Origin: Phycisphaerae bacterium
GTDB taxonomy: Bacteria; Planctomycetota; Phycisphaerae; Sedimentisphaerales; Anaerobacaceae
DNA: 5,721 bases
Reading direction: 5' to 3'
Assembly: GCA_030667885.1 (NCBI GenBank)
Contig: DAOUVA010000320.1
Span: 1 to 5,721 of the forward strand
Within the stretch, counting starts at the first letter, position 1, and every line of letters starts with the position of its first letter. Made by a program: the position numbers and the translations under genes. Under the pieces are notes generated by a model. The model made no database searches, was not told the origin of the DNA, and worked only from the letters and a program-made list of their open reading frames with translations. Positions 1 through 4,507 of the stretch are shown here, piece by piece.

Positions 1-252
1 GACAGCGCAATCAGCACAAAGGACACCGCCCGCGCCAAGTTCGGTTACAAGATGAACCGTCTTGAAGGTACGATATCGGTGCTCAATATTCAGGCTGAGA
101 ACCTGCAGGCTGCCGAATCACGTGTTTCGGACGTCGATGTTGCCACCGAAATGGCTGAGATGACAAGGAACCAGGTGCTTGCACAGGCCGGTATCTCGAT
201 GTTAGCTCAGGCAAATACAATGCCTCAGATGGCATTGACCCTGCTCAGATAA
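1..252 (+). CDS. Flagellin, C-terminal part (5' end outside window)
   Basis: The window opens inside this gene, in frame 1, and the reading frame runs without a stop to TAA at 250-252, giving 83 residues. The tail has the conserved flagellin C-terminal (D0/D1) pattern: 'NIQAENLQAAESRVSDVDVATEMAEMTR', then 'QVLAQAGISMLAQAN', ending in 'LTLLR'. The matching part of well-known flagellins reads 'ENLTAAESRIRDVDMAKEM ... ILSQAAQAMLAQANQ ... LLR'. Flagellin is exported through the flagellar type III apparatus and polymerises into the filament. The C-terminal helix seen here packs in the filament core and is bound by the FliS chaperone before export. The first methionine in the visible part (position 52) is internal, because the residues before it (DSAISTKDTARAKFGYK) also fit the family. 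Intactness of the N-terminal half cannot be judged. Identification is firm, but which paralogue it is cannot be told. Confidence 0.95.
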   Translation, partial: DSAISTKDTARAKFGYKMNRLEGTISVLNIQAENLQAAESRVSDVDVATEMAEMTRNQVLAQAGISMLAQANTMPQMALTLLR

Positions 253-347
253 ATAACCGCTGACGTTCGAGTATATATATTGAACTAAGTGTGAAGATGT
301 TCTGGACGTCTGAGCAAAGGATAAAGTGCATAAGGTAAAGTTTATAA

Positions 348-387
348 GGTGGGGCTATTGACCTTCAATACCCCACCATTTTTTTTA
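348..387 (+). terminator. Intrinsic terminator of the flagellin gene
   Basis: GGTGGGG (348-354) pairs with CCCCACC (371-377). Inside it, after one bulged C, TATTGA (356-361) pairs with TCAATA (365-370) around a three-base loop. The 13-bp stem is followed at once by A and then eight T (379-386). It lies 95 bases after the flagellin stop codon. The trailer between them holds a direct repeat ATAAGGT at 330-336 and 344-350 and no other clear signal. Confidence 0.9.
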
Positions 388-562
388 TTCTCTAAAATTC
401 TCAGGTCTCAATCCGGAATTCTAAAATCCCACCGCCTCTGCCGCACAGATACCCTTCGGTTTGATGTAGAACACTAAAAAAATCCTCTCACAGCCGTACT
501 GCTACAAAAAACATGAGCTGCTAACTTTCGAAGTATATGATGAAATAAAATAGACAAGCACC
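388..562. other. Gene-free stretch between two convergent genes
   Basis: No reading frame or RNA gene is recognisable. It is the downstream region of the minus-strand ferritin-like gene. On the minus strand there is a run of seven T (plus-strand A at 476-482) preceded by only weak, partly wobble pairing (GCAGC with GCTGT). This is a possible but poor intrinsic terminator for that gene. The 13 bases around the run recur at 5445-5457. Confidence 0.4.
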
Positions 563-1006
563 TCAGAACGTTACCAGGTCGTACTCAATTTCAAATCGCA
601 GTTTGTGGTTAGCTTCTTCCTGTGCTAACTTCAAAAAAATATCTCTTAGTTCTTGCTCCTGGGCTATTGTAGCCAAATCAGTGTAAAGCTTACGTGCTGC
701 CTCCTCCTTTTTCATGCCAACGACAAGCAGCTCAACGTAACTCATCTTGGTGTGTAGTTTAACGTCCTTTACATGATTTGTGATACCAAGGTTCCCAACT
801 TCTTCCTCGCTTATCCCGATTTCACCAAGCTTAATAGCTTCCAGCTTTGTCTGATGCTCCCACTCTTCTAATGCCAAATCTGAAAGCACTTTGGCCATCT
901 CCGGCTTCTCTACGAAATCCGCCAATTTCATATAAAATTTCTGAGCTTCAATCTCCCGCGTTATTGCATAATCCAGAACTTCATCAACAGACCTGAATGT
1001 CTTCAT
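563..1006 (-). CDS. Ferritin-like diiron protein (rubrerythrin-type domain, no rubredoxin domain)
   Basis: This 147-aa protein is predicted to be an all-helical four-helix bundle. Diiron ligand motifs are visible twice: a glutamate in helix 1 (E18 or E20 in 'REIEAQKFY') followed by E48-x-x-H51 ('EEWEH'), then E101 or E102 ('KKEEAARKLY') followed by E131-x-x-H134 ('EEANH'). This doubled E/ExxH arrangement defines the rubrerythrin/ferritin-like superfamily, whose members reduce peroxide or oxidise and handle iron in the cytoplasm, often in anaerobes and microaerophiles. There is no CxxC pair, so the rubredoxin domain of classical rubrerythrin is absent and electron delivery must come from elsewhere. 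I chose the ATG at 1006 because GAGGTG (1019-1014) sits 7 nt before it. The TTG five codons upstream would place that site inside the gene. The gene is single and divergent from tag. The fold and metal site are sure; the exact reaction is not. Confidence 0.85.
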   Translation of the reverse strand: MKTFRSVDEVLDYAITREIEAQKFYMKLADFVEKPEMAKVLSDLALEEWEHQTKLEAIKLGEIGISEEEVGNLGITNHVKDVKLHTKMSYVELLVVGMKKEEAARKLYTDLATIAQEQELRDIFLKLAQEEANHKLRFEIEYDLVTF

Positions 1007-1048
1007 ATCTCGGCACCTCAATTCCCCACAGCCGGCCGCCGCTTAATC

Positions 1049-1077
1049 GACCATTTTGAGTCTTAACCTTTTGTCAA
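1049..1077 (-). promoter_or_regulatory. Possible promoter of the ferritin-like gene
   Basis: A perfect minus-strand -35 hexamer TTGACA occupies 1077-1072, about 70 bases before the ATG at 1006. The hexamers at 16-18 nt spacing (AATGGT, ATGGTC, TGGTCG) are poor -10 matches, so either an activator helps or the -35 match is chance. The following leader contains the Shine-Dalgarno GAGGTG. Confidence 0.35.
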
Positions 1078-1168
1078 TACTTTACAGGATTTTTACTTGC
1101 TTGGCAATCTTAAGGTGGGTTTACGTCCCTAAACGCGCCGAAACTGATCTAAGCGTCTTATATTATGG

Positions 1169-1231
1169 AAGCCCCTGTCTGCCATTATTTCGTATCTAAC
1201 CACCCTCCTTAAAATGGGCAGGGGCTTTTTT
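1169..1231 (+). terminator. Orphan intrinsic terminator or attenuator upstream of tag
   Basis: AAGCCCCTG (1169-1177) pairs perfectly over 9 bp with CAGGGGCTT (1219-1227). A second 5-bp block, CCATT (1182-1186) with AATGG (1213-1217), extends the stem beyond a small internal loop, and six T close it (1226-1231). The polarity is clearly plus strand. The nearest upstream gene is on the minus strand, so no known plus-strand transcript needs terminating here. It is either the end of a small RNA arising within roughly 1030-1170, or a leader attenuator 75 bases before the tag start. A further long-range pairing is possible between TTAAGG (1110-1115) and CCTTAA (1207-1212), which overlaps the region before the right arm and could compete with folding. 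Confidence 0.75.
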
Positions 1232-1306
1232 ATTTCAATGATGAAGAAAACAGAGAAGTTTGATAGTATGGAACCTGCCGAAATGTAAATAACCGGAGAA
1301 TTAACT

Positions 1307-1870
1307 ATGACAAACAGTTGCAACTGGCCCGCAGATAACAAACTCATGATTGAATACCATGACACCGAATGGGGCCTGCCGACTCACGACGACCGCAAGC
1401 TATTCGAATTTCTTCTGCTCGACAACGCTCAAGCGGGCCTGAGCTGGCAGACAATCCTGAATAAACGTGAAAATTACCGTAAAGCTTTTGACAACTTCGA
1501 CCCGGTTAAAATCGCACGGTACAACAAACGCAAAATCACCTCGCTGCTCAACAATCCGGGCATCATCCGCAACCGCCTCAAAGTTCAATCCGCCGTAACC
1601 AACGCACTCGCCTTCCTTGAGATACAGAAAGAATTCGGCTCTTTCGATACCTATATCTGGCAATTTGTTAATGGAACCACTATCCGCAACAAGCATAAGA
1701 CGCTTAAAGATATCCCTGCCACATCTGCCGAGTCGGATGCCATGAGTAAAGACCTGAAAAAACGCGGCTTCAAGTTTGTTGGCCCGACAATCTGCTATGC
1801 TTTCATGCAATCGGCAGGCCTGGTCAATGACCACCTTACCTGCTGTTTCAGATATACTCAATGCGGCTGA
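1307..1870 (+). CDS. tag: DNA-3-methyladenine glycosylase I
   Basis: This 187-aa protein is the same length as E. coli Tag and colinear with it. Tag excises 3-methyladenine from alkylated DNA in the cytoplasm, the first step of base-excision repair. Recognisable blocks are 'C5NW', 'EYHDTEWGLP' (16-25), 'QAGLSWQTILNKRENYR', 'FDPVKIA', 'PGIIRNRLKVQS', 'SDAMSKDLKKRGFKFVGPTICYAFMQ' and 'GLVNDHLTCC'. The four zinc ligands of the family are kept: C5, H18, H176 and C180. Of the base-pocket residues, Y17 and W47 match E. coli Y16 and W46. The glutamate at E. coli position 38 is aspartate here (D39 in 'LLLDNAQAGLSW'), a conservative change worth an alignment check. GGAGAA at 1295-1300 lies 6 nt before the ATG and fixes the start. 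The gene is first in a probable three-gene unit (43-nt and 30-nt gaps). The long minus-strand open frame opposite it is a shadow. Confidence 0.95.
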   Translation: MTNSCNWPADNKLMIEYHDTEWGLPTHDDRKLFEFLLLDNAQAGLSWQTILNKRENYRKAFDNFDPVKIARYNKRKITSLLNNPGIIRNRLKVQSAVTNALAFLEIQKEFGSFDTYIWQFVNGTTIRNKHKTLKDIPATSAESDAMSKDLKKRGFKFVGPTICYAFMQSAGLVNDHLTCCFRYTQCG

Positions 1871-1913
1871 TTCACTCTAAAAATATAAAAGGATTATTTC
1901 GGGCTGATATAGA

Positions 1914-2321
1914 ATGACAGACAATAAAGCGATAACCGAATTCGTCAGGAATACTTTGGGCTGTAACTGCCCTGAGGAAGTCTTTCAATACATCGATTGC
2001 CGAACACTCGTAAACATAGATGAAAATATTGTACCAACCTATGAGATAAATATCGGAAACAGGCTGCTTATTTTCGCCGCCGCAATAGAAGAAATTGATT
2101 CCCTGAGATCTGCCATTTCGAAACTTGTCCGCGCCGGCATAAATAAGAGAGACGAAAAGAAATTCAACAGGTTCAGACTTGTATTACTCACCGCCGGAGA
2201 AATTGACATAGCCGAGCAAGCATCGGATATCTTCAGCTCCCTTAACACCGATGAGAAAGCATACTTGCACGTGATTAACAAAGATGACTTTCCTGTCAAT
2301 CTTAACAATGAATTTTTTTAG
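1914..2321 (+). CDS. Conserved-looking hypothetical protein with an N-terminal CxC motif
   Basis: I do not recognise the family of this 135-aa protein. It has no signal peptide or membrane segment and should be cytoplasmic. The N-terminus has the notable segment 'FVRNTLGCNCPEEVFQYIDC' (10-29), with C17, C19 and C29. A CxCP pair plus a third cysteine could bind a metal or a cluster, but nothing else supports that. The rest alternates strand-like and helix-like stretches: 'YEINIGNRLLIFAAA', a charged helix 'EEIDSLRSAISKLVRAGINKRDEKKFN', 'FRLVLLTAG', then 'AYLHVINKDDFPVNL'. This looks like a small alpha/beta domain. The ATG at 1914 is the first start after an in-frame TGA at 1905, but its ribosome site is weak (only GGG at 1901-1903), so it may depend on translation from tag 43 nt upstream. 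It is followed after 30 nt by the ceramidase-like gene. Codon pattern and complete ends support a real gene. Confidence 0.75.
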   Translation: MTDNKAITEFVRNTLGCNCPEEVFQYIDCRTLVNIDENIVPTYEINIGNRLLIFAAAIEEIDSLRSAISKLVRAGINKRDEKKFNRFRLVLLTAGEIDIAEQASDIFSSLNTDEKAYLHVINKDDFPVNLNNEFF

Positions 2322-2351
2322 AGGTTCCCTGTTCTATGTAAAGGATTTTCT

Positions 2352-3761
2352 ATGAAGCGCAGATACAAAATCCTGCTTCTCTTGACGGCCCTTTTGGTTG
2401 TTGTCGTCGGATGTTTTGTAATTCTTGCCGGACCCTGGCCAACGTATAAGAGCGGCTTTGAAGATAAGTCCTACTACAAGAAGGCGCTCGCGGAAATTGA
2501 ACAATATAAAGAGCGATCTTCTCATAGTTCCAACGTCGGCCAGTTTGAAGCGGGCTGGAGCTCACGTCCCATCACACCGCCAAAAGGTACTCCCCTGGCA
2601 GGATTTGGAGACCGCAAAGGCAAACCATCGACCGGTGTACACGATGAAATCTTCGTCAAAGCACTGGCTGTCAGCGACGGCACGGACACGGCCGTTATTG
2701 TCGGTGCGGATATGCTGATTGTTCCCGAGAATGTAGCCGAGCTGGTTCGGGCCCGTGTCTCAAAGCTGACCCCACTTACGGCAAATGAAATTCTCTTTAA
2801 CGCCAGCCACAATCATTCTGGCCCTGGTGGATTTGCCCCCGGATTCGCTTCAAAAGCTTTCAGCGGATCATACGACCCAAATCTCCCGGGTTTTCTGGCA
2901 AGAGCCTTCACAGAAGCCATTGTTGAAGCTTACCGTTCCCTTGAGCCGGCCAAAGTAAAACATGGCGGGCTGGATGCTCCTGAGTATATCAGAAATCGCA
3001 CACGCAGAGAAGGCCCGGTTGACAGCGAACTAAGCTATATGCTTGTCGAACAAAAAGACAAAGATCGTTGTTTCGTAGTAAGCTACTCTGCGCATCCGAC
3101 TATTCTCGGCGCTGACAACATGCAGTTCACAGGAGAATATCCGGGCTTCCTTATGCGCCGCATAACCGAGCGGACAGGCGCAGAGGCGATTTATCTCGGC
3201 GGAGCTGTTGGAAGTATGAGTCCCCGGCCCCCGGAGGCAGATAATCCTTTTGAACGCTGCCGTGCCATGGGTGAAGCCTTGGCCGACAAAGTTCTGCAAG
3301 CGGTTTCTGATGCCGAACCGTTCAAAGATAAGGTGGATATTGCATCCATCGGATTTCCCGTTCAACTGCCCTCGTTTCAACTGCGTCTTAGTAAAAACTG
3401 GCGTGTATCGAAATTCTTGTTTCCGATTCTCGGCATTGATAATGACGGCTGGATGCAAGCCGTGCGAATTGGAGATTTAGTGTTGGTGGGCACACCGGCC
3501 GACTATTGCGGAGAAATCAGCATTGACCTGAAATCACAGACAAAAAATCGCGACGCCGATCTCTGGGTCCTGGGTTTCAACGGTGATTATGTTGGGTACA
3601 TCTCCCCCGACAAATACTACTACGACAAAGATGAGAAAGGCGGCTATGGATACGAACGGGGCGTCATGTCGTGGATTGGGCCCGACCAGGAAGCTTTTAC
3701 TGTATCGCTCATCACGCACATGATTGAGGCGCTGTTCCCCGTTGTTCACAATAATCTCTAA
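2352..3761 (+). CDS. Neutral/alkaline ceramidase-family protein, membrane-anchored or lipoprotein
   Basis: This is a 469-aa exported hydrolase of the neutral, non-lysosomal ceramidase N-terminal domain family. Known members are zinc amidases that split ceramide into sphingosine and fatty acid. Many short bacterial members have unknown substrates. Residues 1-6 are basic, 7-27 are hydrophobic, and V18-V19-G20-C21 fits a lipobox, so it may be a lipoprotein or keep an N-terminal anchor. Family blocks are 'AGWSSRPITPP' (67-77), 'LAGFGDRKG', 'FNASHNHSGPGG' (149-160, zinc histidine H153 or H155), 'IRNRTRREGP' (213-222), 'YSAHPTILG' (245-253, second zinc histidine H248), 'LGGAVGSMSP' (282-291, S290 at the catalytic serine) and 'NGDYVGYISPDKYY...YERG' (410-436). 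The expected 'PGEF' glutamate ligand appears as 'PADY' (D384). The C-terminal domain of full-length (about 650-aa) ceramidases is missing. AAAGGA at 2340-2345 lies 6 nt before the ATG. The family is sure, the substrate is not. Confidence 0.88.
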   Translation: MKRRYKILLLLTALLVVVVGCFVILAGPWPTYKSGFEDKSYYKKALAEIEQYKERSSHSSNVGQFEAGWSSRPITPPKGTPLAGFGDRKGKPSTGVHDEIFVKALAVSDGTDTAVIVGADMLIVPENVAELVRARVSKLTPLTANEILFNASHNHSGPGGFAPGFASKAFSGSYDPNLPGFLARAFTEAIVEAYRSLEPAKVKHGGLDAPEYIRNRTRREGPVDSELSYMLVEQKDKDRCFVVSYSAHPTILGADNMQFTGEYPGFLMRRITERTGAEAIYLGGAVGSMSPRPPEADNPFERCRAMGEALADKVLQAVSDAEPFKDKVDIASIGFPVQLPSFQLRLSKNWRVSKFLFPILGIDNDGWMQAVRIGDLVLVGTPADYCGEISIDLKSQTKNRDADLWVLGFNGDYVGYISPDKYYYDKDEKGGYGYERGVMSWIGPDQEAFTVSLITHMIEALFPVVHNNL

Positions 3762-3819
3762 CAGCAGCCCGGAAATTGAAATATTTGTTGGGTGCTGACA
3801 ACCATTCCGGCCGGAGTGG
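3762..3819 (+). repeat. Two tandem hairpins after the ceramidase-family gene
   Basis: Directly after the stop codon, CAGCA (3762-3766) and CCC (3768-3770) pair with GGG (3790-3792) and TGCTG (3793-3797), with AAAT/ATTT pairing inside. A second hairpin follows: CCATTCC (3802-3808) with GGAGTGG (3813-3819) around GGCC, including one T-G wobble. Neither is followed by a T-run (the second is followed by AAAAA), so they are not classical intrinsic terminators. They may protect the 3' end or act in Rho-type or bidirectional termination. Nothing else is recognisable between here and the promoter at 3912. Confidence 0.45.
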
Positions 3820-3911
3820 AAAAATCAATATCTTCCGATTCAAAGGCCATTTGAACGGCGAATTCCTCTTCGGGGGTATCATTTTATTTTCAGCAAACCG
3901 CAAGAAAAGAC

Positions 3912-3940
3912 TTGACAATTCGTAAAGGACTCAATATCGT
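3912..3940 (+). promoter_or_regulatory. Sigma70-type promoter of the 61-aa gene
   Basis: A perfect -35 TTGACA (3912-3917) is separated by exactly 17 bases from TATCGT (3935-3940), which matches four of six positions of TATAAT. A start of transcription near 3947 would leave a leader of about 22 nt that contains AAGGG (3956-3960), 8 nt before the ATG at 3969. Spacing and order fit well together. The alternative reading of this TTG as a start codon is therefore rejected. Confidence 0.7.
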
Positions 3941-3968
3941 AATCACAGTTGCATTAAGGGTCAAAGGA

Positions 3969-4154
3969 ATGTCCGGTAAAAAAGAGAATGAAGATTGGGC
4001 AGAAAAGCACGCACGGCGCATCCAGCAAAAATATGAGCAGTGGCAAAAACCTCTTGGCATCGACAGTGAAGAATACCTCAGATACCTTAGAGAAGAACTT
4101 GTTGGCTTTTGCGAGCATCCACTTAAGAAATCTCTCATCGAGAAGATATCCTGA
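3969..4154 (+). CDS. Small basic/charged hypothetical protein, 61 aa
   Basis: I do not recognise this protein. It is highly charged and predicted to be mainly helical: 'MSGKKENEDWAEKHARRIQQKYEQWQKPLGI' forms a likely amphipathic helix rich in K, E, Q and R and ends at a PLG turn. 'DSEEYLRYLREELVGFCEHPLKKSLIEKIS' then gives one or two further helices. It has no signal peptide or membrane segment and a single cysteine. The shape resembles a small helical adaptor or regulator, but that is only an impression. The ATG at 3969 was chosen because AAGGG lies 8 nt upstream and a good promoter lies just before it. The in-frame TTG at 3912 is the -35 box. The gene stands alone, with its own promoter and terminator and an unusually structured trailer of about 120 nt. 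Confidence 0.65.
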   Translation: MSGKKENEDWAEKHARRIQQKYEQWQKPLGIDSEEYLRYLREELVGFCEHPLKKSLIEKIS

Positions 4155-4210
4155 ACGTACTCGTGCCGAATACTAACTGCCGACGTTGTAGTCTCTCAAA
4201 GAGACTCTAC
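4154..4210 (+). ncRNA. Structured 3' UTR or possible embedded small RNA
   Basis: AACGT (4154-4158) can pair with ACGTT (4183-4187). AGTCTCT (4190-4196) pairs perfectly with AGAGACT (4200-4206) around the loop CAA, and GT (4188-4189) with AC (4209-4210) can extend it past a two-base bulge. Together with the terminator 23 nt further on this makes a three-stem RNA of about 125 nt. I match it to no known riboswitch or sRNA class, and it may simply be a stabilised trailer of the 61-aa gene. Confidence 0.4.
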
Positions 4211-4232
4211 TATAAGAATGTGCATCCTTGGT

Positions 4233-4278
4233 AAGCCCCCGTTCCTGCTTTAAGCCGCTAAACAGCAGGGGCTTTTTC
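4233..4278 (+). terminator. Intrinsic terminator of the 61-aa gene unit
   Basis: AGCC (4234-4237) plus CCTGCT (4244-4249) pair with AGCAGGGGCT (4264-4273), with CCCGTT bulged out and a 14-base loop. A T-run follows (4273-4277, then CTTT). A simpler six-base pairing, AGCCCC with GGGGCT, is an alternative. The right arm and T-run share GCAGGGGCTTTTT with the orphan terminator at 1218-1230. Confidence 0.8.
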
Positions 4279-4302
4279 TTTAGCACCAACTTATACCCAA
4301 AA

Positions 4303-4351
4303 ATTCTGCCCATTTTTTACAAATATAATCAATATTTTTATGGTGCAGAAT
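4303..4351. repeat. 49-nt imperfect inverted repeat upstream of the prepilin gene
   Basis: ATTCTGC (4303-4309) pairs with GCAGAAT (4345-4351). CCAT (4310-4313) pairs with ATGG (4340-4343) across one bulged T, and AAATAT (4321-4326) pairs with ATATTT (4332-4337) near the tip. In all, 17 pairs form in an AT-rich setting. It lies outside the predicted transcripts on both sides, between the terminator and the promoter at 4416-4445. A DNA-level role such as an operator or cruciform therefore fits better than an RNA role, unless the promoter is further upstream. Confidence 0.6.
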
Positions 4352-4415
4352 CCCCTTCATTTAAACGACGAACTCGTCATGAGGATACATAACAATTTAA
4401 AAATCAGCCAATAGC

Positions 4416-4445
4416 TTGTATTACCGCAGGCGAGTGTGTTATAAT
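4416..4445 (+). promoter_or_regulatory. Extended -10 promoter of the prepilin-type gene
   Basis: A perfect TATAAT (4440-4445) is preceded by TG one base upstream (4437-4438), giving an extended -10. TTGTAT (4416-4421), a weak -35, lies 18 bases before it. Transcription starting near 4452 would give a leader of about 56 nt ending in the Shine-Dalgarno GAAGGG (4494-4499). Confidence 0.65.
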
Positions 4446-4478
4446 TATAAAAGATAAGCATACCAGCGAAATTCATTG

Positions 4479-4498
4479 CCTCTCTTTGAAAGAGAAGG
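4479..4498 (+). promoter_or_regulatory. Leader hairpin overlapping the Shine-Dalgarno of the prepilin gene
   Basis: TCTCTT (4481-4486) pairs with AAGAGA (4490-4495) around the loop TGA. CC (4479-4480) can then pair with GG (4497-4498) past one bulged A, covering part of the ribosome site GAAGGG (4494-4499), which lies 8 nt before the ATG at 4508. The geometry would lower translation unless the hairpin is melted. Confidence 0.5.
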
Positions 4499-4507
4499 GT
4501 AAGCGTC

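Noticed and set aside
1007..1021. TTG start adding five residues to the ferritin-like protein
   Set aside because: It overlaps the Shine-Dalgarno GAGGTG that serves the ATG at 1006, and the added residues (RCRD) do not look like family sequence.
1129..1365. 78-codon minus-strand open frame across the tag start
   Set aside because: It runs through the terminator hairpin and into tag in antisense, with no ribosome site and no recognisable protein features.
1400..1861. 153-codon open frame on the minus strand opposite tag
   Set aside because: It is fully antisense to a well-identified gene, is rich in unlikely composition and matches no family I know. It is a shadow of the tag codon pattern.
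2522..2812. Ser/Ala/Thr-rich minus-strand frame of 96 codons inside the ceramidase-family gene
   Set aside because: The low-complexity composition is the usual reverse-complement artefact of a real gene. The plus-strand gene is certain.
3712..3918. 68-codon minus-strand open frame
   Set aside because: It overlaps the 3' end of the ceramidase-family gene in antisense, and its composition is not protein-like.
3776..3925. Open plus-strand frame between the ceramidase-family gene and the small gene, ending in NRKKRLDNS
   Set aside because: It has no good start or ribosome site, runs through two hairpins and into the promoter, and is not similar to anything I recognise.
3912..3968. Upstream in-frame TTG that would extend the small protein to 80 aa
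   Set aside because: The TTG is the first three bases of a perfect -35 box with a -10 at correct spacing, and a good Shine-Dalgarno serves the ATG at 3969. No ribosome site suits the TTG.
4321..4329. TATAAT at 4324-4329 as a promoter
   Set aside because: There is no acceptable -35 at 16-18 bases upstream, and it lies in the tip of the inverted repeat. The extended -10 at 4437-4445 is a far better candidate.
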